From: Saccoglossus kowalevskii
Lineage: Eukaryota > Hemichordata > Enteropneusta > Harrimaniidae
DNA: 33,784 nucleotides
Direction: 5' to 3'
Assembly: GCF_000003605.2 (NCBI RefSeq)
Contig: NW_003107099.1
Span: 268,231 to 302,014, forward strand
Position 1 is the stretch's first letter, and each line of letters opens with the position of its first letter. A program made the translations under genes and the position numbers. Shown one piece after another: positions 1-10,778 of the stretch. The notes beneath the pieces were generated by a model. That model was given only the letters and a program-made list of their open reading frames with translations, ran no database searches and had not been told where the DNA came from.

Positions 1-300
1 GGGGACCACAATCGTTCTTCGTCGGCGGCGGCGCTGTGCTCTCATGTACGCCGCTATTGATAACTTACGGCTTTCTCTATTTCATACGTGTCAAATCGGC
101 GAAGAAATTAAACACAGATATAATGGTAGTACCCATTTTGTGCATATGTCAATTACGTATATTATTCTATTAATTATAATCCTAATATCTAGTTACCCGT
201 GGGAACCAGAGTGTGCAACTGCCACACATTTACAATATTCCTCAGACCTTTAAAAGCAGATTACACCACTAACCTAAAACCTTTTTCATAAAGCCCTTGA

Positions 301-586
301 TTAAAGGACGGTAGTCGTCGCACCACGCATGTGCGAGATATATGGGTCTCATGTAAACAAAGATGGCGACTTTGACTGTTGCGCAGATCAACGAGTACGA
401 ACTGAGACGTTTCAGCTTTAATTAGATAATTTTCAGGTGATTTGAAGGTATCGAAGGAGTCACCGGCGGTAATCCGTGCAAGTCGTGCCCTGATCAAACC
501 TCACACCTCACATTGGATTGTGGGAAAATCAGTATTTATCAACACAAATGTCGCACATGCGCAGCACGACGACCACCTCGCTTTAA
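301..586 (+). mobile_element. MITE copy 1, TTAA-ended, about 286 bp
   Basis: The ends are imperfect inverted repeats: TTAAAGGACGGTAGTCGTCG at the left, and on the right the reverse complement of TTAAAGCGAGGTGGTCGTCG. Both continue into GCATGTGCGA. The interior matches copies at 17560 (inverted) and 30428. Terminal TTAA suggests piggyBac-type target duplication. It has no coding capacity. Confidence 0.75.
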
Positions 587-1689
587 GTTGTAGAACATTC
601 CGTAAAAAAGATGTTTCCTTTTACTGGATGATATGTTGAATTACGGCCGGGGAGGGCTTATCAATCTCCGGGTTTGCACCGTGGTATTGTGGCCTAGTAA
701 TGTCTTTGTTTCGGGTACAAGATCGTATTCAGTGTCATCCTTTAGCTGGGTCGTCGGCGATTCCTAGATGTCAGTTGTAGTCTTAAAAATTCAAACTCAC
801 AGGCGTTAGTTGACAGTGTGAATAATATTACTTGGGTTAGCACCATGAGAGCATTAACGTAGTTTCTCAGCATTTTAGTATGTTATCACCACAACTTAGA
901 CAGGGACTATACTCTCTCTCATCTCAACGGACTGATAAAATGTTATGTTCCAGTGGCTGCTCTTGGATATAATAAAGAATGTGTCAGTACTATATTTTGA
1001 GCAAATATCACCAATCTTCGTATGTTCAAGAGAAGCTTTGATGGGAAAATGTTGTACATGTTAGGATAGTTGTTATATTCAAATAAACCGTTTGTATATA
1101 ATTATAATAATGAGTCAAAAGAATGATCATGCCATTTAAATTTGAAACCGTAGAATATGTACTTTGATGAAGACATAAGTACAAACGGGTTATGAGAATT
1201 AAAAAGTCAAATTAATGTTACTTTTTAATCGGTATTTGTAATAATATTAGAGACATATTTTTCTCAAATGTTTGTACAAGAGACATTCGCAACAAAAATG
1301 AAATTCATCTTCCACTTTCTGTAAAGCACATAAAGTACCCTACCACTTTACATACGCAATCTATGACAAGAAACACGAAATCTGCATAGGAAACTCCTAA
1401 CAAATCTTTATCAATAAATATTTCTCAAAAAACAGATTATTTTTTATACAGGTGATAGGTGTCACGTTTGGAAAAGGATTGCATACTTAATGACCATTGT
1501 TATGCAGCAAAATCAGGCGAACTTTGATACAGACATATTGACATTGCCAACCCTTTGCATATTCCAGGCCATACCGAAACCAAAACTAAAAAAACCAAAA
1601 AAAAACCAACAGTTTTTACATTATATGCCCAGCACTTGTAACCCTTTTCGGCCATTTCACATTGGTAGTTATAACATTTAATATACGAC
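587..1689. other. Non-coding interval, nothing recognised
   Basis: AT-rich DNA between the MITE and the LINE remnant. Short open frames here lack family motifs and splice context. It may include the decayed 3' part of the LINE near 1500-1690, but I cannot support that. Confidence 0.4.
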
Positions 1690-2190
1690 GTCTTGTCACG
1701 ATCTAGGCATCATAAGGGTTCTCAGCGGAAATCTACCAAGTTCAGCGGTTTACAGGTATTATTATTCAACATATTATAGTATATACTTGCAAAAAGAGGT
1801 ATGGACATTTTCAATATTTTCTCCAGCATGGAATCCCCAAATTTCGCAACCATATAATTTAATATTGGAACGATTTTGACGTCAAAGATCTTCAGGGCAA
1901 TATTAATTTCAACATTCTTAAATTGGCTTAATATCTTTTTTTACACTATGCCCGCTTTACTCGCACGACTTGCCAAAGCACGCTGAGCGTGGTCCATAAC
2001 CCATCGATATACCAATGCTCATCTGATTTAAGTCTACCCCCGTTTCTAAACACTATAATTTTATACTTGTTTGCATTGACTTTAAGCTTCCATTTTTTTT
2101 ACAGTAAACACATAATTTATCCAAATGCCACTTTCCAGTATATCGCCTATATCATTAATGAAAATATTCAATGAAAGAGGGAAGAATGTA
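1690..2190 (-). mobile_element. Non-LTR retrotransposon (LINE) reverse transcriptase remnant
   Basis: Minus-strand frames, with several shifts, give the region after the LINE catalytic core: FINDIGDILESG, LKVNANKYKIIVF, then HAQRALASR, LKIFDVKIVPILNY and finally TAELGRFPL. These are the usual thumb-region motifs (K-VN-KT-vF, LFD-PIL-YG, ELGRFPL) of LINE ORF2. It is broken by stops and frameshifts and is inactive. It may be the same family as the C-terminal fragment at 16240. Confidence 0.7.
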
Positions 2191-2341
2191 AATGATTCAT
2201 TTGAACAAAATAATGAGTATAATATAAATGAAATTAGTCCATTGCGCAGATAACGTGGCAATGTAAAGCATTACAGAAGAGCCATGTAACACATGCGAAA
2301 TACAATACAGATAAAATCACACAAATATTTTAAATTATTAT

Positions 2342-2347
2342 TTTAAT
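2342..2347 (-). promoter_or_regulatory. ATTAAA, possible polyadenylation signal of gene B
   Basis: The minus-strand sequence about 35 bp after the gene B stop reads ATTATTAAAATAAT, containing the common variant hexamer ATTAAA. Position fits a short 3'UTR. The surroundings are AT-rich, so chance occurrence is possible. Confidence 0.35.
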
Positions 2348-2380
2348 AATGAAAATACAATAACATCACGTACATTTTGT

Positions 2381-2545
2381 CTAATTTTCCATAAATAGAT
2401 CAATCCAATCGCGCGCGGCAGTCACCCGGGCAAAGCCTGATGGTAGATATGGACTAGCACATTCTCCCATTATCCACGATGTAATGCCCGCTAAATACCA
2501 TCGACCATCCGACTTCTTACATACTAGTGGGCCATCACCGTCTCC
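2381..2545 (-). CDS. Gene B SPH2 exon d and stop: Ser195 replaced by Gly
   Basis: Acceptor CCCTGTAG, 54 codons plus stop TAG at 2381-2383. It begins GDGDGPLVCKK where GDSGGP is expected, so Ser195 is Gly and Gly196 is Asp. It goes on GRWYLAGITSW, GEC (Cys220), GFARVTAARDWIDLFMEN and stops, the usual C-terminus of a stand-alone chymotrypsin-fold protein. The corresponding gene A exon splices onward instead. Confidence 0.88.
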   Translation of the reverse strand, partial: GDGDGPLVCKKSDGRWYLAGITSWIMGECASPYLPSGFARVTAARDWIDLFMEN

Positions 2546-2835
2546 CTACAGGGAAGCAAGTAAGCGAGGTTAGTCACAGAAACTACATTATTTTCTCTAT
2601 ACGCCGCGACAGTAATAGGAGCGATATTGCGATATCATAGCAACGCCCTTCATATTTATACTTCAAATGTGCTCTATTTTTTATGGTTCTCGTTGATGAG
2701 ATGGAGTTCAGAGTTTACTGGTGAATATCTCAATACATTCATTTGACTCTAACAACGGGTAGAGACCCCATCTACTCTCAACTGGAAAAAACAACAACAA
2801 CACTTAGCATCAGTGAAAATATTCAAGAAACTTAC

Positions 2836-2978
2836 GAAACAGACTCCACTGGATCTATTGTCATGTACACACAGCATGGTACCAGTGACACTCACACCAT
2901 AGTTAGAATACAAAGTGGTGCAGGCAGCGCCGTCTAAAATAGATACTACTACTTGATGCAAGATATCCGGATAGCCAA
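2836..2978 (-). CDS. Gene B SPH2 exon c: Cys168-Cys182 region
   Basis: Acceptor TTTGTATAG, donor GTAAGT after TTC, 143 nt, phase 1 in and 0 out. It reads GYPDILHQVVVSIL, AACTTLY (Cys168), TGTMLCVHD (Cys182), SSGVCF (Cys191). Position 189 is Gly. Motif spacing is normal for the family, and no lesion is seen. Confidence 0.87.
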
Positions 2979-3861
2979 CTATACAAACGAAAATGGAAGC
3001 AATAATTGGAAAAAGTTACTTCAGGCACCCACATCTAACCTGAACCCTAACTCCCCAGCACCCAATGTAATTGCTCCTCCAGATAAATACACTGATGAGG
3101 GGGTACACGTAGTTAATATGGTTTAGGATTAGCGTTATGGGAGAGGGGCTATTAAAAATATTTCCCTGAAAAATACGCAGAGCCTTTCATGATTTGTACT
3201 AGTGCACATTCATAATGCAAATCTTGTTATTATATTGGAACCTATTAAATTCCAAAAGAATCTCTTATATTTGGTTTTCAAAAGTATGTTTTGCAATTTA
3301 TGACCAGAACGTCAAATTTAGCCTAAAGTATGGTTAAAGACAATTTGTAGAATTGCTAAAATGCTATCAGTCTTCCCGGAATATAATCACCAGCATAAGT
3401 ACTTGTCCTTATAATCAGGATACTAATATGTACACATTATTTCATCCATTCAAATGATTTCGAATGGATGAAAACTACGTTTGGCTTACTTTTGATGAAA
3501 ACGCTTCTACCTTAGAAAAACACTATTCAGCTATTTCGACAAGGAAAATATTTGGAAAAATTGTATGTTCTCAAGAAAACAAGGAGTATATCGTCAGATA
3601 GCTTTGTACTGGTAATGTTTACCACCCAATATATGTCATACAAACCTCACAGGATGGTGAGTAAAGGATTAATTGTAAATCAATTTATTGTTTCATATGT
3701 GTGCATGTCGAAATATCACACTATGACGTTCACCGGAGTCTAGGTGGATGGCATTAGTAACATGCCAGACAGTCCTTGGGCTGGCTATGAGCGATGCGTC
3801 TATTCGTGGGCAAAAAAGCGTCACTGCTCAAAAATATCATTTGTAAATACTATCAACTTAC

Positions 3862-4166
3862 GTCCATCGTCCAATGCTCCCCATCCAGTAGTGTAACATA
3901 TGTCAGCATTGTGAAAGAAGTTGTCAAATTCAGTATTCGGCAAACCTACTGGCCCTATGAAATCATTGAAAAAAATTCTCGTCGATGTGTATAAGAGGGC
4001 AAAGTCCCAGTTCAAGGTATCTGGGTCGTATCTAGGATGGACACTAATGGATGTGATGTCTGTCCAATTCTCATGTGGCGATGTTGAGTTCAAAGCCACC
4101 ATTCCCATCCTTAGGTCGATATGTTCAGGACGGGTTTCTGTAGTCGTATGAGCAGTATAATTAAAG
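3862..4166 (-). CDS. Gene B SPH2 exon b: Asp102 retained, Cys122 lost
   Basis: Acceptor AATTTCAG, donor GTAAGT, 305 nt, phase 2 in and 1 out; the junction gives QCVFNYT. It carries HIDLRMGMVAL, HPRYDPDTLNWDFALLY (Asp102 retained) and TTGWGALDDG. The usual RPxCLP motif is GPVGLPN, so the Cys that pairs with the pro-region Cys of exon a is Gly, leaving that Cys unpaired. It is 3.6 kb from exon a, across the minisatellite intron, yet the phases agree. Confidence 0.87.
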
Positions 4167-5498
4167 CTGAAATTACACGCATTGGGTACAGTAGAAGTTA
4201 GGCAAATAGTATACACGTTGGCACAGGTAGAAGGTAAGCGAATATTGTACCAAGATTACGAAAGATATTACACAACAATTCCAGAAAAGTTTTCCCACAG
4301 TCACTCTATCACCGGTCTGAAAACTGCTAGCGTTATTTTGCATCGAACCGCGTTGCGGGTAAACAAACTGTTCAGACCCGGGCCGAGGAAGTCATGTTAC
4401 GATAACGTCAGAATACTAGTAATCATTCAAATCGGCAAATTTACCGTCATTCATAGCGATACTTCGTTGTGTGATTTGACCTCAAATTACAGGCAACTAT
4501 AACGTAAACAAAACATGTAAACTAATTGTGCGTTATTGAACCCTGATACGCATCAAAACCAACCTACCATCTCATACACATTCAGTTCATGCCATGTAAA
4601 AATTAATATCGGGAATTATGTTCATCTTCTTGTTTTAATAGGAAAAAACGGCGCGTAACAATATATAAATTAATGAACTACTCGTCGGCTAAAATATGAC
4701 CTTATAAAGATATCCTGGTTAAACAAGTATGTGAAAAAGCTATAATTCTGGAATATACAACTAAATGGTAAAAAAACACATAGCCCTGACGATGTCAAAA
4801 ATAGTGACCGGCTGTGTACTGATCACGTGACAATGCTTCGCGCATACCCACAACACGTCTTTGCCAGGGAGGGAGGACAATTCACATCTAATACAATAGC
4901 TGTTTTCAGACCGGGATACATAGACTGCGGTTTTCCCAATTGCATTCAAACTGAGTTTACCATACTTAAGCAATACACCATCACCCAGTATACCACAACC
5001 TTGTATGGCTTATATTTGTTAAATGCCATATAGTTTTAGTGTACTTTCTAGGAACCCCCCCAAAAAACAAACAAAAACAAACACACGCCATCAATCAAAT
5101 CATGGAAACAACATCGACCTCTCGCGTTATGTGTATTCTAATCATTTCAAAACTCATGAGCATATTGATTAGAGTTCAAGTAAGTTTAATTAATTAATAT
5201 AATTCAACTAATCGAACAGCTATATCCATTGTCCGAAATCAAGTTTACATTAGTGTAGCGATAGCGGTGACGCATAATAGAAGTTGTAGAGGTGGTAATT
5301 TGATCATCTGGCGCAGTTTGTGTTATTCAAAACGCAATTTTCCATTTCCCCAATTCCCCAATTTAGTTTTAATTGTAATCGAACAATATTTAACAAGATT
5401 CTCGAATGTTACTGGTTTAGTATTAATAATTTCCATTCTTTCTTGTGGAATAAAAAGAACGTCATCATGGTATACTCTCATTATATGCACAGTTAGAA
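4167..5498. other. Intron of gene B, unique part, nothing recognised
   Basis: This part of the gene B SPH2 a-b intron contains no recognisable exon, repeat family or RNA gene. The open frames at 4182-4502 and 5267-5530 have no family motifs. Confidence 0.5.
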
Positions 5499-7645
5499 TT
5501 GGCCACAAGTATCACAGCGATGTATGTTGACCACAAGTATGACAGCAATGTTTTAAAGACGTTGGCCACAACTATCACAGCAATAATTTAAAGAAGTTGG
5601 CCACAAGTATGACAGCAATATTTTAAAGAGGTTGGCCACAAGTAACACAGCAATAATTTAAAGAAGTTGGCAACAAGTATGACAACAATGTTTTAAAGAG
5701 GTTGGCCACAAGTATAACAGCATGTTTTAAAGAAGTTGGCCACAAGTATGACAGCAATATTTTAAAGAAGTTGGCCACAAGTATCACAGCAATATTTTAG
5801 AGAGGTTGGCCACAAGTATAACAGCAATATTTTAAAGAGGTTGGCCACAAGTATAACAGTGATGTTTTAAAGAAGTTGGCCACAAGTATCACAGCGATGT
5901 TTAAAGAATTAAGCCACAAGTATCACATCAATGTTTTAAAGAAGTTGACCACAAGTATGAAAGCAATATTTTAATGAGGCTGGCCACAAGTATCACAGCA
6001 ATGATTTAAAGAAGTTGACCACAAGTATGAAAGCAATATTTTAATGAGGTTGGCCACAAGTATGACAGCAATAATTTAAAGAAGTTGGCAACAAGTATAA
6101 CAACGATGTTTTAAAGAAGTTGGCCACAAGTATGACTACAGTATTTTAAAGAAGTTGGCCACAATATGACAGCAATGTTTTAAATAGGTTGGTCACAAGT
6201 ATCACAGCGATGTATGTTGACCACAAGTATCACAGCGATGTTTAAAGAAGTTGACCACAAGTATCACAGCGATGTTTAAAGAAGTTGACCTTAAGTATTA
6301 CGGCGATGTTTAAAGAAGTAAGCCACAAGTATTACAGCAATGTTTTAAAGAGGTTGGTCACACGTATCACAGCAATATTTCAAAGAAGTTGGCCACAAGT
6401 ATCACAACGATGTTTTAAAGAAGTTGGTCACAAGTATGACAGCAATAATTTAAAGAAATTGGCCACAAGTATCACATCAATATTTTAAAGAGGTTGGCCA
6501 CAAGTATAACAGCGATGTTTTAAAGAAGTTGGCCACAAGTATGACAGCAATAGTTTAAAGAAGTTGGCCACAAGTATGACAGCAATGTTTTAAAGAAGTT
6601 GGCCACAAGTATGACTACAGTATTTTAAAGACGTTGGCCACGTCATGACAGCAATGCTTTAAAGAAGTTGGCCAAAAGTATCACAGAGATGTTTTAAAGA
6701 CATTGGCCACAAGTATCACAGCGATGTATGTTGACCACAAGTATCACAGCGATGTTTTAAAGAAGTTGACCACAAGTATCACAGCGATGTTTAAAAAGTA
6801 AGCCACAAGTATTACAGCAATGTTTTAAAGAAGTTGGCCACAAGTATCACAGAGATGTTTTAAAGAAGTTAGTCACAAGTATCATAGAGATGTTTTAAAG
6901 AGGTTGGCCACAAGTATCACAGCAATGTTTTAAAGAGGTTGGCCACAAGTATCAAAGCAATATTTTAAAGAAGTTGGCCACAATATGACAGCAATGTTTT
7001 AAAGAGGTTGGCCACAAGTATCACAGCGATGTATGTTGGCCACAAGTATCACAGCGATGTATGTTGACCACAAGTATCACAGCAATGTTTAAAGAAGTTG
7101 ACAATAAGTATCACGGCGATGTTTAAAGAAGTAAGCCACAAGTATTACAGCAATGTTTTAAAATAAGTTGGCCACAAGTATCACAGAGATGTTTTAAAGA
7201 CATTGGCCACAAGTATAGCAGCGATGTTTTAAAGAAGTAAGCCACAAGTATAACAGCGATGTTTTAAAGAAGTTGGCCACAAGTATGACAGCAATATTTT
7301 AAAGAGGTTGGCCACAAGTGTAACAGCAATGTTTTAAAGAGGTTGGCCACAAGTATGACAGCAATATTTTAAAGAAGTTGGCCACAAGTATCACAGCAAT
7401 GATTTAAAGAAGTTGGCCACAAGTATCACAGCAATGTTTTAAGGAGGTTGGCCACAAGTATCACAGCAATATTTTAAAGAGGTTGGCCACAAGTATCACA
7501 GCAATAATTTAAAGAAGTTGGCAACAAGTATGACAGCAATGTTTTAAAGAAGTTGGCCACAAGTATGACAGCAATGTTTTAAAGAAGTTTGCCACAAGTA
7601 TCACAGAGATGCTTTAAAGAAGTTGGCCACAAGTACCACAGCGAT
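5499..7645. repeat. 35-bp minisatellite, about 61 units, with higher-order structure
   Basis: Tandem units of about 35 bp built around TTGGCCACAAGTAT and GTTTTAAAGAAG; most differ at a few positions. Shortened 28-bp units containing GCGATGTATGTTGACCAC recur at about 5517, 6208, 6718 and 7027-7065. They sit in similar neighbourhoods (a preceding CAATATGAC or GACTACAG unit, a following AAGTAAGCCAC unit), so blocks of several units have been duplicated. The array fills 60% of the intron between SPH2 exons a and b of gene B. An open frame inside it (6285-6488) is a by-product of the repeat. Confidence 0.95.
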
Positions 7646-7757
7646 AGTTGGATGTAAATCTGGTGAGATATATTTAAAATAATAAAGTAAGGATAAATTA
7701 GAGAGTGAAAAATCAATGATAAGTTAGTAGGTACCATAGTTTCAAATGTATACTTAC

Positions 7758-7917
7758 ACACACTGTGCGCTTGTCATGATATAGTGCTCATCAACGATAA
7801 CACCACTACATTTATGCAAACCCATAACGTCGATTCGGACATGCCCTGGCCAACTGCCAATGGAAGCGTCGGAACCACCAACAATCCTCCGTCGCGGTAA
7901 TGTTCTTGTGCCACATT
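7758..7917 (-). CDS. Gene B SPH2 exon a: His57 replaced by Gln
   Basis: Acceptor CCCGCAG, donor GTAAGT, 160 nt, phase 1 in and 2 out. Motifs: ECGTRTLPRRR|IVGGSD (activation site intact and unusually basic), GSWPGHV, HKCSGVIVDEHY, MTSAQC. The TAAHC His is Gln. No frame lesion. The donor lies only about 110 bp from the end of the 35-bp minisatellite that fills the next intron. Confidence 0.87.
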
Positions 7918-8486
7918 CTGCGGGCCCCGAAAAATTGATTAAAGACTTTATATGTACAATAACGTCCAGGTCTTGACTGTGTTCAAAACATTCGTTTAAT
8001 TGCCGTAAACTCACAATGTCATGTCTATGTCTTTATGTAGATCGTAAGCATCGCTATGTTTGCATTCATATAAGCAAATTATAATAGCTACGTATGCATT
8101 TAAGTGTAGCAACGCTTACAGCAACGTTTATTCATATGTAGGTTGTAAACAAACAGCAAGATAGAGTTCTTCTACAGCAATTGAAAAACGTTGGCCAAGG
8201 GAGGAACCAAAAATCTATCATACCAGGTACAACGCTTGAGCTGTCGAAAATTTGGTCGGTCCATTAATGTAAATGCTTATGTAAATTAATTACATGTATT
8301 CAGGCAAGTATTTGCACAACAACCATCTTTTTCGCAAAGACTTCGTGATATACTAGTAATCGGTAGTTGTACGCTTTGTTTTGTGTTTAAGCCTATTTTA
8401 TTTACAACTGCAAAGCCACTCCAAACCGTGCAATTATCAGCTTGTCTTGTACACTGTGTGTACATACAAACATACATGTGACTCGC
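7918..8486. other. Intron between SPH1 and SPH2 of gene B
   Basis: About 570 bp linking the phase-1 end of SPH1 exon d to SPH2 exon a. No other feature seen. If the GC donor at 8481-8486 is unused, the frame reads on after the TGA to 8286. Confidence 0.5.
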
Positions 8487-8631
8487 CTTTTCTTATTGTG
8501 TCCTGTATCCAGTCACTTGAAGACGTTATGCGTGCATACAACATCGGTTCTTCGCAGTTAGTCACGTGACCACCGATTCCGGCGAGGTATCATCTGTCAT
8601 TACGTATCCGGCACACCAAAGGGCCTGTAAT
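8487..8631 (-). pseudogene. Gene B SPH1 exon d: Ser195 loop deleted, TGA at conserved Trp
   Basis: Acceptor ACGCAG, then ITGPLVC in place of GDSGGPLVC, so the Gly-Asp-Ser of the active-site loop is gone. Twelve codons in, TGA (8590-8592) replaces the Trp of the WYLAGI motif present in all three sister domains; after it the frame continues YLAGIGGHVTNC, LYARITSSSDW. The phase-1 end is followed by GCGAGT, a possible GC-type donor, and the next acceptor at 7918 is phase-compatible. Confidence 0.8.
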
Positions 8632-8709
8632 CTGCGTATGTTAATAATAATTGTATGTAATGCTAGAAATACATTTCCAAGACACCTGAACAAACATCAC
8701 TTCACTCAC

Positions 8710-8849
8710 TTGACAGGTATTGTTGTCACCACCAGTTTGCAAGGCACACATGTTTGATTTGAATATCTCTCTCCCGTATGTATTATTACATGCGTCATCA
8801 TTGATCGTCTCAACCATGGTTTCCAGGGTGACAACCGAGTAGCCAGAAT
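8710..8849 (-). pseudogene. Gene B SPH1 exon c: Cys168-Cys182 region
   Basis: Acceptor TTTTCCACAG, donor GTGAGT after CAA, 140 nt, phase 1 in and 0 out, as in gene A. It reads SGYSVVTLETM, DDACNNTYGRE (Cys168), SNMCALQTGG (Cys182), NNTCQ (Cys191). Residue 189 is Asn. This exon itself has no lesion. The following intron is only 78 bp. Confidence 0.83.
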
Positions 8850-9041
8850 CTGTGGAAAACCAAAACAAATTCGTACTGAATTGTGTAACGTGAATGCAGC
8901 TTATAGTAAGTTGTATACGTGGTTTAACTATGATATACTAAATTACAATGATTAAAATGTATTATTATTACAAAAAACGATGAACACGGCGTCAAAACTA
9001 ACCCGTGTACGCCACTAAGCTAGTTGTAACTGTATACTCAC

Positions 9042-9305
9042 CACTCGATAGCGTCGGGTCCACCCTGTGACCACACAAGCTTTGCCGACCGGATCAAAAC
9101 CATTGTTCAGCGGTGGAAGACATATTGGACGGACATAGTTAGTATATGGGATTGGCGAGTCCACGTACAGGATCGCAAAATTCCATTGTAAGGTTGTTGC
9201 ATCGTACAACGGGTGAACTGCTATATACCGGGCAGCGGAGGCGTATTCCTCAGGTTCCGACAGAGATGACATGCCCATGCTAATTTCAAATGTATTCGAG
9301 TGTAG
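9042..9305 (-). pseudogene. Gene B SPH1 exon b: Asp102 replaced by Asn, frame broken
   Basis: The frame reads EISMGMSSLSE, VHPLYDATTLQWNFAILY (Asp102 position is Asn), VRPICLPPLNNG, GKACVVTGW. The splice sites that bound it (CACAG before 9305, GTGAGT after 9042) leave 264 nt, divisible by three. The three sister exons are 290, 299 and 305 nt, all leaving remainder 2. Joined by canonical sites to exon a, the frame shifts and soon meets a stop. A weaker GTGTAA donor in exon a would avoid the first shift but not the second. This looks like a net indel in a decaying gene. Confidence 0.8.
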
Positions 9306-9551
9306 CTGTGTACCAACAAACACAATAAAATCAAGCTGCTGGCGAACTGTGGCCAACACGATGCTTATACGGTCATTGAAACGTATCATATTGATAACCT
9401 TTTCGCAAAATCGATACATGCACTGGTACTGCGACAGAGCATCGTATATATTTAACAAGACAGGGAAATAACAGTATTTCTTTTTATATACAAAACACAA
9501 CATTGGTTACAGGTATAACCAACACCCCAATGGTGAACACAATTTACTTAC

Positions 9552-9708
9552 ACGCATTGTGCATTTTTCAAGATCCAGTGCTCTTCAATGACGACACCAT
9601 TACATGAATGGTTCCCGGCAACTTGTAACGACGCTAGCCAGGGCCATTTTCCTGAAAACATGTCCGAACCGCTGTCCGTTGAGGCGACGGACGGGCGAGT
9701 TCCGCATC
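9552..9708 (-). pseudogene. Gene B SPH1 exon a: His57 replaced by Gln, activation site lost
   Basis: Acceptor TTAATAG after a T-run, donor GTAAGT, 157 nt, phase 1 in and 2 out as in gene A. It reads GCGTRPSVAS, GKWPWLAS, GNHSCNGVVIEEHW, KNAQC. His57 is Gln. The R-IVGG activation motif is replaced by an acidic/Ser stretch (STDSGSD), so this domain could not be converted from zymogen form even in principle. It is closest to gene A exon 5 (GNHTCSG, WIL). Confidence 0.85.
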
Positions 9709-10756
9709 CTATTAAAAAAATCATTGTACTGACATCAAACATGTATAGTCGTACCATACATTGCAAAGGTGCGTTATTGACGAAATAAAGTCAATCAGAT
9801 GACAAAAAGTTTACACAAAGCCCCCCTTACTAGATAGCACATACGGACTGTGGTTCATGGCACCAAAATAAGCAGCTTCAGTGAGAATCAGCCTGTGAGA
9901 ATTTGCACGTTATTTACGGAAGTTTAACAACATATCCACGAGTTCGCAGATAAAACGTTTTTTTTGTCCACACATTTCGAACGTCCACACGTAATCACGA
10001 ATGTTTCTGACAGACCTACGGAGTGTCACATAATTGTATATAGTAAGCAAATTTTAAATACATTTCATAATTTGATATCGCATATAACAATGATTTATTG
10101 CAAACAGATATTGTTATGGTCGTGCTATACAGACGTTAGGGCGCATGCGTGTTTGAGTGATTCGGCATTTTGTGTGCGAGCATATAGATATGTTAAGAGA
10201 TGTACTAATATAGAATATCAATCAAGCACGGTACAACTCATCAATAAAGCTTCATATATTTAAAGTGCCACAATTTCATTTTAAATTGTTTGTCGTTTTT
10301 CCACATAGAAAGTAGTTTTATGTATTGCCACAACATCAGCTTTTATTGTTTGTTTGTTGGTCTGTTTATTTATGTATTGTTTAATACGGACACGGACTCG
10401 AATGGTTTGAAGTAAATATTTCCGCGCCCCACACCAGACTATTTTTTATTACTATTCATTACGAAGCCGGTCTTGACTTTTCAGATTAACTTAGTAGGTG
10501 GAAATTGAATATTTCATAAGACAGTGGTTAAGTCAGATTAGGATGCATAGGTCATCTGTGTAACAACAATGGTCACATATTGTCATACCAACAGTGTAAA
10601 AATAAATATAAAATCAAAACAGACTTTTAACTAGTGTTGCATGCAATTCCAAGACCTTGGAAGATAAAGAGTTGCTGGCAGATAATGCATGTGAACATGT
10701 ACAAAGTACCTCTGATCATAATTTCATAGGAAAAACACGCGATTTTTATATTTTAT
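9709..10756. other. Gene B interval between SPH1 and the LINE fragment
   Basis: The C-terminal lectin exon of gene B would be expected in this stretch. I could not find a convincing copy of FLCE with splice sites. The 99-codon frame at 9964-10263 on the plus strand has no recognised motif. Confidence 0.4.
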
Positions 10757-10775
10757 TTGGCCACAAGTATCACAC
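10757..10775 (+). repeat. Solitary unit of the 35-bp minisatellite
   Basis: A stretch reading TTGGCCACAAGTATCACA matches the core of the array that ends 3.1 kb away at 7645. It directly abuts the LINE fragment that starts near 10779. One unit only. Confidence 0.7.
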
Positions 10776-10778
10776 AAT

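Noticed and set aside
3821-4502. Plus-strand frames of 76 and 106 codons at 3921-4151 and 4182-4502
   Set aside because: The first is the antisense shadow of gene B SPH2 exon b; the second has no motif or splice context.
6285-6488. 67-codon open frame inside the 35-bp minisatellite
   Set aside because: It is the translation of repeat units with frame-keeping indels; 35 is not a multiple of three and the frame breaks elsewhere in the array.
10710-10740. Possible C-terminal lectin exon of gene B (minus strand, FSYEI before a GTACTT donor)
   Set aside because: It resembles FLCEI with Cys changed to Tyr and has the right phase, but no acceptor, Trp or third Cys could be found upstream, where the LINE begins. 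Too little to call.
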